A stretch of DNA of 64,000 bases, from the NCBI RefSeq assembly GCF_022809775.1, contig NZ_CP094380.1, positions 434,001 through 498,000 of the forward strand, in the 5' to 3' direction. The notes beneath the pieces were generated by a model. It ran no database searches. It was given only the letters and a program-made list of their open reading frames with translations, and was not told the DNA's origin. Position 1 is the first letter of the stretch, and every line of letters starts with the position of its first letter. This stretch comes from Pseudodesulfovibrio tunisiensis. Lineage in GTDB: Bacteria > Desulfobacterota > Desulfovibrionia > Desulfovibrionales > Desulfovibrionaceae. Shown one piece after another: positions 17,504-26,069 of the stretch. Made by a program: the position numbers and the translations under genes.

Positions 17504-20107
17504 GTGGCGATTTTCAAATGCGGACAATGTGGATACGAACGCAAAGTTCCCGACAAGCTTGCCGGTAGAAAGGCCAAGTGCCCGGAATGCGGCGTGGCTG
17601 TGGAAATTGTGGAGGCTGCCGATGCTGTCGAGGCGGAAGAACCGGAGGAGTCCGGCGAGGATTCGGTTTGCAGCGAGTGCGGCCATGTGATGGGCGACGG
17701 TGTGGACACATGTCCGAATTGCGGCAGGCCGGTGCTGCCTGCCGAGGAGATTCCCGAACCATCCGAAGAGGACTTGGACCTGAGCGATCTGGCCGAGGAT
17801 GCGGAAAATCCTGTCTGGGATGCCGCGTTTCAGGGGGGCGATGCCGTTGCGTCTCCGGGCGTCGACAGGCCGGTAGGGCAGAACGGCAGATTTTTTCAGG
17901 GCAGTCTGATTCTCAACATCTATTCCGGGGTCGTGTCCGGACTTGTCTGTTTTGTGGTGGCCTTGGCCTTTGCCCTGCTCGCCACATCCCAGCCCGGGGT
18001 TCGGGAATTCCTGCCGCAGGTGCTGGCAATGGCGCTGACCGCCTCGGTGGTTGGCGGGTTCGTGTATGCCTCCCGTGCCGGGATTCCGTTTGCCCTTGCC
18101 GGTCCCGAGGCCGTGATTTCCGCTGTCCTGTTCCTGTTTCTTGGTTCGATCCAGCGCAGCATGGAGGGGCTGTATCCCGAAGGCCATCTGTTCGCAACGA
18201 TGGTGGCCGGACTGACCGTTGCCGCCTTGTGCGCCGGATTGGCACTGTACCTGATGGGGCGTTTCCGCGTCGGAGAAATGGTGCGGTACATTCCCGTGCA
18301 GATCATCGGCGGGGTCATCGGCGGGGTCGGCATTTTCGTGCTGCTCGGTGCGCTTGATTCCATGAGCGGGCTGGACATCGACTGGACGAGTCCCGTCAGC
18401 GCGTTTGTGAACAGCATGATGCATCTCAAGCTGAGCTATTTCCTGTTCAGCATGGGGCCCGGAGTCGTGTTCGGCCTGTTGGTATTCCTTTGTCTGGGCA
18501 GGTCTGGAAATTCCCTGCTGGTCCTGCTGCTCATTGTCGCGGGGGCCGCTGCCGGCTTTTCCGCAGGCATATGGGGGGAAACCGAGGACGTCCGATCTCT
18601 GGCTGCAGTGCTGCCATTGCCCGAGGGCGCGTCGGTCCGTAGCGTGCTGCTCGGCGTGGATGCCAATTTTCTGGACAGCATCCAGTGGGGAGTGCTCAAG
18701 TCGAACAGCCCGTATCTCGGCGCCATATCCATCCTTGCCGTGCTCACGACCATGTATCGCATCACCAAGCTGGAAATGCTTCAGGAAAGGGAAATCGACC
18801 TGAGTCGCGAGTATTCGTCGCTGGGACTTGCCAATCTGTTTTCCGGATTGACTGGCGGCGGTCCTGTTTCCCTGCTTTACAGCCAGAGCGCGGGCAACTA
18901 CCTCGTGGGGGCGCGCGGCGCGGTTTCCGGATTGGTGGCGGCATTTGTCTGCGGTGCACTGTTCTGGTTTGCCGACGACATCCTGTTGTATCTGCCACGA
19001 TTCGTACCTGAAGGATTCATCGTATACATCGGCCTGGAGATTCTGCGCAACTGGTTGTTCCAGACGAGGAGCGCGTTTACCCGAAGTGACGATACGGCCA
19101 TGCTGTGGATCACTTTTCTGTTTACCGTGTTTTTCGGAATTCTCGAAGGCATTGGGTTCGGAATCGCTCTGGCTATGCTCGCCACGGTTCGTCGCTACAG
19201 CAGGGGCGGGGTTGTCCGGAACGTGCTTTCCGGCGTGAATCATCACAGCAATGTGGACAGGGCTCCGGCGCAGCAGCGCATTCTTGCGGAATACGGGGAT
19301 CATATCTTCATCCTGCGCTTGCAGGGGTTTCTGTTTCTGGGGTCCATGCAGCGTCTGCTTCAGGACATCGGAAGTCGGTTGGAGAACCGAAATCTGCTTC
19401 CCGTGGAATATCTGATTCTGGATTTCCGGCTGGTCACGGGATTGGCTTCGGCTGCGGGCATCGGGTTTGCCAAGCTCAGGACGCTTGCCGAAACCTTCGG
19501 CTTCGAGGTGATCATCACCAGCGCTCCGCTGGAGCTGGAGGAACATCTGGAAAAGAGCGGCTACACCGGTGATGAGGGGGGCTTCAAGGTCTTTCACAAT
19601 CTGGATTTCGCCATGGAATGGTGCGAAAACGAAGTGCTGGACCGGGAAAACCTGCGGGACATGCAGCATTTGTCCCTGACCAAGCTGTTGGAGCCGGTTT
19701 TTCCCGAACCCAGATACATTCCGGTGCTCATGAAGCTGCTCAGGAAGGAATACGTGAAAAAGGGCGATGTGGTCTTTCGTCAGGGCGACGCGTCCGATGC
19801 CATGTATTTCGTGGAGTCCGGCAGGCTGGATGTGGAGCTTGAACTTGAGGGCGGAAAGATTCTGCGCATCAAGAAGGTCGGTCCCGGAGCCGTGTTCGGA
19901 GAGATGGGCATTTACACGGATGCGCCGAGGTCGGCCACGATTCGCGCCGCGGAAAAATGCGTCGTGTACAAGATGACGCGGGAAAAGCTTGATGCCGTGG
20001 AAAAGCGTGCACCCGTGCTGGTTACCAGCATCAACCGTTTTCTGGTCAACATGCTTTCCGAGCGGCTGGGAGCCGCCAACATCAAGATACGCGACCTCAT
20101 GGTCTAG
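17504..20107 (+). CDS. SulP-family anion transporter with N-terminal zinc ribbons, STAS and cyclic-nucleotide-binding domains
   Basis: 867-residue fusion. Residues 1-35 carry a CXXC...CXXC zinc ribbon (CGQCGY, CPECGV). A second pair lies at about 55-80 (CSECGH, CPNCGR). An acidic linker and about ten to twelve hydrophobic segments (about 135-560) form the SulP transporter core. A STAS domain follows (about 590-700, LILDFRLVTGLASA). A cNMP-binding domain (about 735-850) shows KGDVVFRQGDASD and GAVFGEMGIYTDAPRSATI. It likely moves an anion such as sulfate or bicarbonate, gated by a nucleotide or by partners. The start is a GTG with a weak ribosome site. SulP-STAS-cNMP chains are known; the double zinc ribbon in front is unusual. 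Confidence 0.85.
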   Translation: MAIFKCGQCGYERKVPDKLAGRKAKCPECGVAVEIVEAADAVEAEEPEESGEDSVCSECGHVMGDGVDTCPNCGRPVLPAEEIPEPSEEDLDLSDLAEDAENPVWDAAFQGGDAVASPGVDRPVGQNGRFFQGSLILNIYSGVVSGLVCFVVALAFALLATSQPGVREFLPQVLAMALTASVVGGFVYASRAGIPFALAGPEAVISAVLFLFLGSIQRSMEGLYPEGHLFATMVAGLTVAALCAGLALYLMGRFRVGEMVRYIPVQIIGGVIGGVGIFVLLGALDSMSGLDIDWTSPVSAFVNSMMHLKLSYFLFSMGPGVVFGLLVFLCLGRSGNSLLVLLLIVAGAAAGFSAGIWGETEDVRSLAAVLPLPEGASVRSVLLGVDANFLDSIQWGVLKSNSPYLGAISILAVLTTMYRITKLEMLQEREIDLSREYSSLGLANLFSGLTGGGPVSLLYSQSAGNYLVGARGAVSGLVAAFVCGALFWFADDILLYLPRFVPEGFIVYIGLEILRNWLFQTRSAFTRSDDTAMLWITFLFTVFFGILEGIGFGIALAMLATVRRYSRGGVVRNVLSGVNHHSNVDRAPAQQRILAEYGDHIFILRLQGFLFLGSMQRLLQDIGSRLENRNLLPVEYLILDFRLVTGLASAAGIGFAKLRTLAETFGFEVIITSAPLELEEHLEKSGYTGDEGGFKVFHNLDFAMEWCENEVLDRENLRDMQHLSLTKLLEPVFPEPRYIPVLMKLLRKEYVKKGDVVFRQGDASDAMYFVESGRLDVELELEGGKILRIKKVGPGAVFGEMGIYTDAPRSATIRAAEKCVVYKMTREKLDAVEKRAPVLVTSINRFLVNMLSERLGAANIKIRDLMV

Positions 20108-20114
20108 TTGTCTG

Positions 20115-20153
20115 AAAAAAAAGCGGGCCGGATCAGAGACTGATCCGGCCCGC
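20115..20153. terminator. Strong hairpin terminator between convergent SulP and rfbD genes
   Basis: Perfect 14-bp stem GCGGGCCGGATCAG/CTGATCCGGCCCGC (20123-20136 and 20140-20153) with an AGA loop. The eight A residues at 20115-20122 become a T run on the minus strand, so it ends the rfbD transcript well and may also stop the SulP transcript. Confidence 0.8.
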
Positions 20154-20174
20154 TTGCATTTGGCGTTTGTTCTT

Positions 20175-21056
20175 TCAGTTCGAGGCGTTGTAGCCCAGTT
20201 CATTTTGCACATATTCCCGAAGCGCTTCCTCCCACGGCCGGGGGTTCGCGTTTGTGGCGGTCCGATATCGGGACAGGTCGAGAACCGAGTATTTGGGGCG
20301 TATTGCCTTGGTGGGATAGGCCGATGTGGGAACAGGGGCCACCTCGCAATTCAGTCCGGCCAGTTCAACGGCAGCCGAGGCCAGACCGTGCCATGTTGTC
20401 TGACCGGAATTGCTGAGATGGAAAAGGCCTCGGGCATCGTTGCGAATCAGTTCCAACGTGCCGTCGGCCACGTCCGGCGCATATGACGGTGACCCGGTCT
20501 GGTCGTTCACTACGGTGAGTCTGTCGCGTTCAGCGGCCAGCGACAGGATTTTTTCCACGAAATTGATTTTGCCCGGGCCGAACAGCCACGAGATGCGGAT
20601 GATCAGGGTGTCGGGGTATCCAAGCTTGAGGAGTCCCTGTTCGCCGTCGTTTTTGCTGATTCCGTAGACGGACATCGCGCCGGGGGCGTCATTTTCCGTA
20701 TAGGGCTCGGTCTTGTCTCCCCGGAAGACGAAATCCGTGGAGTAATGGATGAACAGGGCGCCGATTCTCGCGGCTTGTGCAGCCAGCAGTGGCGGCACCG
20801 TGGCATTGAGTGTAAATGCGAGTTCTTCCTGATCCTCGGCCAGATCAACTTGCGTATAGGCCGTGGCATTGATCACGACGTCCGGAGAATGCTCGACCAG
20901 CAGTTTCTGCACCTGTATCTGGTCGATCACGTCCCCATCCTTGCTGGACAGGGCGATCACGTTGGCTCCTGCCTTGGCAAAGGTCTTGGTCAGCGCCTGT
21001 CCGAGCAGTCCGGTCCTGCCACCGAAGATCAGGATGGTTTTGCCTGCCGGTTCCAT
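20175..21056 (-). CDS. rfbD: dTDP-4-dehydrorhamnose reductase
   Basis: 293 residues, NADPH-dependent SDR enzyme for the last step of dTDP-L-rhamnose synthesis. GGRTGLLGQAL is the nucleotide-binding loop, NATAYTQVDLAEDQ the conserved RmlD motif, and YSTDFVFRGD plus YGISKNDGE carry the catalytic Ser/Thr-Tyr-Lys set. The ATG at 21056 overlaps the stop of rfbB in an ATGA junction; the longer frame upstream is ignored for that reason. rfbA and rfbC are not in this window, so the pathway must be completed elsewhere. Confidence 0.93.
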   Translation of the reverse strand: MEPAGKTILIFGGRTGLLGQALTKTFAKAGANVIALSSKDGDVIDQIQVQKLLVEHSPDVVINATAYTQVDLAEDQEELAFTLNATVPPLLAAQAARIGALFIHYSTDFVFRGDKTEPYTENDAPGAMSVYGISKNDGEQGLLKLGYPDTLIIRISWLFGPGKINFVEKILSLAAERDRLTVVNDQTGSPSYAPDVADGTLELIRNDARGLFHLSNSGQTTWHGLASAAVELAGLNCEVAPVPTSAYPTKAIRPKYSVLDLSRYRTATNANPRPWEEALREYVQNELGYNASN

Positions 21057-22066
21057 CAGCGTTCCTCGTACCAGGATGTCATGAAGGTGCGGTATTCGCC
21101 GCTTTGCACTTTTTTCAGCCATTCTGGATTGTCCTGATACCACTGGATGGTTCTCTGCATTCCATGGGTGAAGTCCAGAGAGGGAGCAAAGCCGAGTTCG
21201 CGGCGCGCATGGGAAAAGTCCATGGCATAGCGCAGATCGTGGCCGGGTCGATCCTTGACAAAGGAAATCAGGGATTCGGGTTTGCCCAACTGGGCGAGCA
21301 CGGTTTTGACCACTTCCAGATTGGTCTTTTCCGCATCGCCGCCGAAGTTGTACACGTCGCCTTCCAGTCCCTTTGTCAGGGCAAGTTCCACGCCCGTGCA
21401 GTGGTCATCCACGTAAATCCAGTCGCGAACGTTCATGCCGTTGCCGTACACGGGCAGCGGCTTGTCCGCGCAGGCATTGAGAAACATGAGGGGGATCAGT
21501 TTTTCCGGGAACTGGTACGGGCCGTAGTTGTTGGAACACCGGGTCACGACCACGGGGAAACCATAGGTTTCGAAATAGGCGCGGGCCATGAGGTCGGCTC
21601 CGGCCTTGCTTGCGGAATAGGGGCTGTTTGGGGCCAGAGGCGTTCGTTCCGTGAATTTTCCGTCTCGGCCCAGCGTACCGTACACCTCGTCGGTGGAAAC
21701 GTGGACAAAGCGGCCGATCCTGCGCTGCCGGGCGCATTCCATCATGTTCTGTGCGCCGCCCACGTTGGTGTCCACAAACGGGGACGGGTCGTTGATGGAG
21801 CGGTCCACATGGGACTCGGCCGCAAAATTGACCACGGCATCCACGCTGGAGTCCAGCAGGTCCAGAACCAGTTCCCGGTCCCGGATGTCTCCCTGAACAA
21901 AGGTGTAGCGAGATTCGTTTTCCTCAAGATCGGCCAGATTCAGCCTGTTGCCGGCATAGGTGAGCAGGTCGAGGTTGACTATGGACCAGTCCGGGTGCTT
22001 TGCGAGCATGAGGCGGATGAAGTTGCTGCCGATAAAGCCGCATCCGCCGGTGACGAGTAGTTTCAT
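21056..22066 (-). CDS. rfbB: dTDP-glucose 4,6-dehydratase
   Basis: 336 residues, extended SDR that converts dTDP-glucose to the 4-keto-6-deoxy sugar. TGGCGFIGSNFIR binds NAD. FAAESHVDRSINDP and HVSTDEVYGTL hold the catalytic Thr-Asp-Glu set, and YSASKAGADLM holds the Tyr-Lys pair. NNYGPYQFPEKLIPLM is diagnostic for RmlB. The ATG at 22066 is chosen because family members start MKLLVTGG; no strong ribosome site is visible. It is coupled to rfbD by a 4-bp overlap. Confidence 0.95.
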   Translation of the reverse strand: MKLLVTGGCGFIGSNFIRLMLAKHPDWSIVNLDLLTYAGNRLNLADLEENESRYTFVQGDIRDRELVLDLLDSSVDAVVNFAAESHVDRSINDPSPFVDTNVGGAQNMMECARQRRIGRFVHVSTDEVYGTLGRDGKFTERTPLAPNSPYSASKAGADLMARAYFETYGFPVVVTRCSNNYGPYQFPEKLIPLMFLNACADKPLPVYGNGMNVRDWIYVDDHCTGVELALTKGLEGDVYNFGGDAEKTNLEVVKTVLAQLGKPESLISFVKDRPGHDLRYAMDFSHARRELGFAPSLDFTHGMQRTIQWYQDNPEWLKKVQSGEYRTFMTSWYEER

Positions 22067-22138
22067 GGGTATATTTCGTGGTTGAAGGTTTGTCTCTATT
22101 TGAATGGTAATACAGGTTGATGGGTTGGAATACAACCG

Positions 22139-22591
22139 TCACCTGGGGAGTTTTCCGGTTTGACGAAGGGATTCGTAGAGCAGAATGCCTGCGGATGTGG
22201 ACAGGTTCAGGCTGCGCACTTCGCCCCAGATGGGGATGCGCACATGGTCCGGGTGGCTATCCAGCAGATCGTCGGGCAGGCCTCGGGTTTCCGGGCCGAG
22301 CACGATGCAATCGGTTTCGCGAAAGTCGAAGCAATGATGTGCGACGCCGGTTCGTGCCGAGGCCATGACAAGCCGTTCCGGTTGGACCGACTGCATGAAT
22401 TCGTTCCAGTCGGGGTGGATGTGCACGTCCACGTGAGGCCAGTAGTCCAGCCCTGCGCGTTTGAGATGCTTGTCATCCACCTTGAAGCCGAGCGGCTCGA
22501 TGAGGTGCAGCCGGGTTTTCGTTGCTGCGCACAGGCGCGCGATGTTGCCGGTATTCGGGGGAATTTCCGGCTCAAAGAGAACTATTTGCAT
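22139..22591 (-). CDS. trmL: tRNA (cytidine/uridine-34 2'-O)-methyltransferase
   Basis: 150 residues, SPOUT-class methyltransferase that modifies the wobble base of tRNA-Leu isoacceptors. The N-terminal IVLFEPEIPPNTGNIARLC is nearly invariant in TrmL. The knot motifs CIVLGPETRGLP (about residue 95) and VRIPIWGEVRSLNLSTSAG (about 115-135) hold the AdoMet site. The length is normal. It is followed by no clear terminator and lies 72 bp downstream of rfbB's start on the same strand, so linkage is possible. Confidence 0.93.
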   Translation of the reverse strand: MQIVLFEPEIPPNTGNIARLCAATKTRLHLIEPLGFKVDDKHLKRAGLDYWPHVDVHIHPDWNEFMQSVQPERLVMASARTGVAHHCFDFRETDCIVLGPETRGLPDDLLDSHPDHVRIPIWGEVRSLNLSTSAGILLYESLRQTGKLPR

Positions 22592-22629
22592 CTGGGTGGA
22601 GTAGCCTTGATCCCTGCGGTTGGCAAGTT

Positions 22630-23337
22630 TTATACATCCAGGGAAATGGTCGCCTTGCCCGGGGCATAGCCCTTGAGCGTGCGGAGCATTTCACGCACGG
22701 ACGCGGCAATGATGTTTTCCACAAAGGGCTTCATGCCGATGGAAGCGCCGTTGATGTCCACCTTGATGGAATTGTGCATGGCAAGGCATGCCTCCGGACC
22801 GACCTTGCCCGTCACGATATCCCTTGCCAGTCCCTTGCAATTCTCGCGGCCGCAGGTGGAACAGTCCAGCCCGGGAAGCAGGAACGCCTTGTTCATGACC
22901 AGCTTGGCCAGCTCCTCAACGGAGTCGAAGGCCGGTATGGAGGCAAGTGTGTGTTCGCCCCAGGTCGCGATGGCCAGATCGGGTTCCAGCCAGTCCGTGC
23001 CGTCCTTCAGGTCGCCGTTCAGGCACAGGACGCGCGGGGTCAGGCCGATGGTCTTGCCGCCTTCCACGATCAGCACATCCGCGGAAAGCAGAGGAAAGAG
23101 GTCCGGGAAAAAATTGTGCTTGTCCCAGCGGACAAAGGTTTCGGACGGGCCGAGTCCGGCCACGGTGTCACAGACCTTGGCGTATTCGGTCGTGTCCGCA
23201 TCCTGCCAGTCGAATCCGTGATGGGAAAACTTGGCTGCGGCCACGGTCTGGCCCATGTCCTTGAGCGCTTCGGCAAGTTGCAGACCGAGCGTGGTCTTGC
23301 CGGAATTCTTGGGGCCGATGATGGATATGGCTTTCAT
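22630..23337 (-). CDS. MobB-like P-loop protein with C-terminal cysteine cluster
   Basis: 235 residues. The N-terminal half resembles MobB, the GTPase helper in molybdopterin guanine dinucleotide synthesis: Walker A IIGPKNSGKTTL (residue 6), the KFSHHGFD switch region and ADVLIVEGGKT. The C-terminal half (about 155-200) contains CSTCGRENC plus EACLAM, a cysteine set that could hold an Fe-S cluster or zinc. It is last in the minus-strand run after tupABC, so a role in making tungsten- or molybdenum-pterin cofactors is inferred. It is not a standard short MobB, so I leave the symbol empty. Confidence 0.7.
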   Translation of the reverse strand: MKAISIIGPKNSGKTTLGLQLAEALKDMGQTVAAAKFSHHGFDWQDADTTEYAKVCDTVAGLGPSETFVRWDKHNFFPDLFPLLSADVLIVEGGKTIGLTPRVLCLNGDLKDGTDWLEPDLAIATWGEHTLASIPAFDSVEELAKLVMNKAFLLPGLDCSTCGRENCKGLARDIVTGKVGPEACLAMHNSIKVDINGASIGMKPFVENIIAASVREMLRTLKGYAPGKATISLDV

Positions 23338-23355
23338 TTGTGTCCTCCGGGGAAA

Positions 23356-24012
23356 TCATGTGCGGTCCGCAATGCGGCCGTCTTGCAGAAAGAGTATGGT
23401 GTCGCAGACCTCATTCAACCACGTCATGTCGTGGCTGGCAATCACCAGAGTGGTGCCCTGATCGGTCCGTGCGGACAGGGCGGCCGTGCGAATGCGTGTT
23501 GCGCTGGTCGTGTCCAGACTGGCCGTGGGTTCGTCCATGAGCAGCGCCTTGGGCCGCAGGATCAACCGTGCGGCAAGGGCCACTCGCTGGCATTCCCCTC
23601 CTGAGAGTTCGAACCAGGAACGTTTGGCGAATTCCTTGAAATCCAGACCGACCTGCTCCAGAGCCTCGGCGACTTTGGGCGTGATGTCGGTTTCCCCCCG
23701 GACCTTGAGCCCGTAGGCCACGTTGGCAAACACGGAGCGCTTGAGCAGGTAGGGCTCCTGCACCAGCAGCGTGACATGGCGGTGCACGCCACCCGGGCCG
23801 ATGGATTCCGGCTGTCCTTCAAAGCAGACCTGACCCGAGGCCGGGGCTTCGAGAAATGCGAGCAGCCGGAGCAGGGTGGATTTGCCGCTGCCGTTTGGTC
23901 CGGCCAGTCCGACTATGGTTCCGGGCTGGATGTCCAGCGCGGGAATTTCCAGAACGGTTCTTCCGCCGTATTGCTGGCGAATGTTTTTCAGGGAAATGAG
24001 TGGAGCGGTCAT
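23356..24012 (-). CDS. tupC: Tungstate ABC transporter, ATP-binding subunit
   Basis: 218 residues, a single ABC ATPase domain. Walker A is GLAGPNGSGKST (about residue 37), the signature ELSGGECQRVALA, Walker B ALLMDEPTASLD, and the switch His lies in VIASHDMTW. There is no C-terminal TOBE domain, which fits the short TupC type rather than ModC. The start at 24012 overlaps the tupB stop (ATGA). A longer frame reaching 24159 is out of register with tupB and ignored. It energises uptake of tungstate bound by TupA. Confidence 0.88.
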   Translation of the reverse strand: MTAPLISLKNIRQQYGGRTVLEIPALDIQPGTIVGLAGPNGSGKSTLLRLLAFLEAPASGQVCFEGQPESIGPGGVHRHVTLLVQEPYLLKRSVFANVAYGLKVRGETDITPKVAEALEQVGLDFKEFAKRSWFELSGGECQRVALAARLILRPKALLMDEPTASLDTTSATRIRTAALSARTDQGTTLVIASHDMTWLNEVCDTILFLQDGRIADRT

Positions 24013-24704
24013 TGAGTGGCCCTTTTGCGCAGAGTCGCGGCGCTGATGTTCACGGCAAAGGCCACGGCGAGCAGGACGATGCCGAGCGCGATGCCCATCT
24101 CGAATTCCCCCTTGCCGGTTTCCAGTGCAATGGCCGTGGTGATGGTTCGGGTGTGCCATTTGATGTTGCCGCCCACCATCATGGAGATGCCCACTTCGGA
24201 CACGATGCGGCCATATGCGGCCATGGCGGCCAGCATGATCGAGAAGCGCGCTTCCAGCACGGTGTCACGGAGGATGCGCCGCTTGTCCGCACCCAGTGTT
24301 ATCAGGGTCGGGGCCAGCCGTTTGTCCATGGTTTCCACGGCATTCGCGGTCATGGCGATGATGATGGGCAGACCCAGTATGGTCTGGCCCACGGCCACGC
24401 CGGGCACGGTAAAGAGCAGTCCCATGTTGCCGAGCGGGCCGCTTCGGGAAAGAAAGGCGTAGACAAGCAGGCCGATGACCACGGTGGGAAAGGAAAGCAG
24501 CGTGTCCACCACGGTACGTACGGCCCGTTTGCCGGGAAATTCGTTGAATCCGAGGGAAAACCCCAGTGGAACGCCGATGAGCATGCTGCAGCAGATGGAC
24601 GTGGTGGAAACCGCCACAGTGGTCCAGACTGCGGAATAGGTCTCCGGGTCGCCTTGAAACAGCAGCACGAAGGCGTGCAGAAATCCTTGAAGCAGATAAT
24701 CCAT
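24009..24704 (-). CDS. tupB: Tungstate ABC transporter, permease
   Basis: 231 residues with about five to six hydrophobic helices. The cytoplasmic EAA-type loop reads TLGADKRRILRDTVLEAR (about residue 140), the contact site for TupC. It fits the TupB family in length and sequence. The ATG at 24704 is the family-like start; the frame runs 17 codons further into the palindrome upstream, which is unlikely to be coding. It is flanked by tupA and tupC in the usual order tupA-tupB-tupC. Confidence 0.88.
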   Translation of the reverse strand: MDYLLQGFLHAFVLLFQGDPETYSAVWTTVAVSTTSICCSMLIGVPLGFSLGFNEFPGKRAVRTVVDTLLSFPTVVIGLLVYAFLSRSGPLGNMGLLFTVPGVAVGQTILGLPIIIAMTANAVETMDKRLAPTLITLGADKRRILRDTVLEARFSIMLAAMAAYGRIVSEVGISMMVGGNIKWHTRTITTAIALETGKGEFEMGIALGIVLLAVAFAVNISAATLRKRATQ

Positions 24705-24720
24705 AGTTTGCTGGTATGAA

Positions 24721-24755
24721 ATGGCCGGAAGGAAACACGGTTTCCTTCCGGCCAT
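24721..24755 (-). repeat. 16-bp perfect palindrome in the tupA-tupB gap
   Basis: ATGGCCGGAAGGAAAC (24721-24736) pairs perfectly with 24740-24755 around a 3-nt loop. No T run follows on the minus strand, so it is less a terminator than an RNA-stability or partial-termination element. Such hairpins often let a binding-protein gene (tupA) be expressed above its permease. Confidence 0.6.
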
Positions 24756-24767
24756 GGTGTTGTCGGG

Positions 24768-25592
24768 TTATTGGGCGTTGGGCGTGAACAGGGGCTTGCC
24801 GAGCAGCTTGAAGTCGCCGATGGCCTTCTGGGTCTCGGGCCTGGCCATCCAGGCAATGAACTCCTTGGCAAGATCGTACTTGGCGTTCTTGTGCATTTTC
24901 GGGTTCACGGCCAGAGCGCTGTACTGATTGAACAGCACGGGATCGCCTTCCACCAGCACCTTGAGCGGCGGATTGCCGTCCTTGTTGGCGGAATACTTGA
25001 TGTAAGTGCCCCGGTCGGTCATGGTGTACGCGCCTTTTTCCTCGGCAACCGTGATGGTGGAGATCATGCCCTGTCCGGTCTGCACGTACCAGGCTTCCTT
25101 GTCCGGGACCTGCATGTCGGCGGCCTTCCACAGGGAGATTTCCTTCTTGTTGGTGCCGGAGTTGTCGCCGCGGCTGGCAAAGACGGCCTGCTTGGCGGCA
25201 ATGGCGTTGAGCGCCTTGGCCGGAGTCATGCCCTTGATGCCTGCGGGATCGCTGTCCGGGCCGATGATCACGAAATCGTTGTACATGAGCTGGGTGCGGT
25301 CGATGAGCACACCCTTGTCCACGTAGACCTTTTCCGCAGCCGGGGCATGGACCAGAACCACGTCCACGTCGCCGTTTTCCGCCATTTTCAGGGCCTTGCC
25401 CGTGCCAACCGCGATGAACTTGATCTCGATGCCCGTGTCCTTCTTGAACTGGGGCACGATCAGGTCATCGAGCAGGCCCGTGTTGGCCGTACTGGTGGTG
25501 GTCGCCATGAGCAGCGTCCTTGCGGCAAAGGCCGGGACCGCCAGCAGGGCTGTCAGCAGCAGCGTGCAAAGGGACAGAGTAATCCGTTTCAT
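24768..25592 (-). CDS. tupA: Tungstate-binding periplasmic protein
   Basis: 274 residues with a Sec signal peptide (about residues 1-23, cut after PAFA). The mature N-terminus has the TTTSTANTGLLDD motif, diagnostic of TupA-type oxyanion receptors. SRGDNSGTNKKE supplies further ligand-binding residues. It delivers tungstate to TupB/TupC. The ATG at 25592 has a GGAGG site. A 279-nt open frame upstream runs into the regulator gene and is not part of it. The nearby aor gene explains the need for tungsten. Confidence 0.92.
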   Translation of the reverse strand: MKRITLSLCTLLLTALLAVPAFAARTLLMATTTSTANTGLLDDLIVPQFKKDTGIEIKFIAVGTGKALKMAENGDVDVVLVHAPAAEKVYVDKGVLIDRTQLMYNDFVIIGPDSDPAGIKGMTPAKALNAIAAKQAVFASRGDNSGTNKKEISLWKAADMQVPDKEAWYVQTGQGMISTITVAEEKGAYTMTDRGTYIKYSANKDGNPPLKVLVEGDPVLFNQYSALAVNPKMHKNAKYDLAKEFIAWMARPETQKAIGDFKLLGKPLFTPNAQ

Positions 25593-25645
25593 CCTATCCT
25601 CCGAATATGGTTGTATATCCCTAATCCCCGGAATGGGGATTCCCT

Positions 25646-26035
25646 CTATTCCATGTCGTCCCGGTAGAATTCTCCGGAACTGCGTACATTCATGCCGAGA
25701 ATTTCCCCGGCTCGCTGGGCAGCGTATTTTTCGACATCCAGATAAAAGGCGAGGAAAAGATCCATCATTTCCTTGCCTCGGGAGGTGAGATTGAACTTCT
25801 GGCCCATGCCCCGGGTTTTTTCCACCAGAGGGAAGCCGAGGCGTTTTTCGGTCTTCTTGAGCTTGCCCCATGCTCGGCGATAGGACATGCCCAGTGCTTC
25901 CGCTGCCTGACGCAGGGAACCACGCTGCTCGATCTGCTGGAGGAGAAGCGTGCTGCCGATGCCTATGTAAAGTTCATTATCCTGTTCGATCCATACCCGC
26001 AGCCGAAGCGTGGCGTCCTGATTCTTCGCTATCAT
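25646..26035 (-). CDS. ModE-type winged-helix regulator of the tup genes
   Basis: 129 residues, matching the N-terminal DNA-binding half of ModE: LLLQQIEQRGSLRQAAEALG is the helix-turn-helix, followed by YRRAWGKLKKTEKRLGFPLV and RGMGQKFNLTSRG. The C-terminal molybdate-binding (TOBE/MOP) domains of full ModE are missing. It therefore either senses the metal in another way or only responds to level. It lies 53 bp before tupA on the same strand and probably controls the operon and itself. Confidence 0.8.
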   Translation of the reverse strand: MIAKNQDATLRLRVWIEQDNELYIGIGSTLLLQQIEQRGSLRQAAEALGMSYRRAWGKLKKTEKRLGFPLVEKTRGMGQKFNLTSRGKEMMDLFLAFYLDVEKYAAQRAGEILGMNVRSSGEFYRDDME

Positions 26036-26069
26036 GATTCACTCTGCGCGTTTTGTTGAAATGGAAAAC

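Noticed and set aside
16901-20212. 1103-residue minus-strand open frame opposite the SulP gene
   Set aside because: Antisense shadow of a GC-rich gene; composition is Gln/Gly/His/Arg-rich with no domain, and the plus strand encodes a clear transporter.
25646-26035. TunR, the tungstate regulator of sulfate reducers
   Set aside because: TunR has a Xer-like DNA-binding domain and a ModE-like effector domain; this protein is only a ModE-type winged helix.
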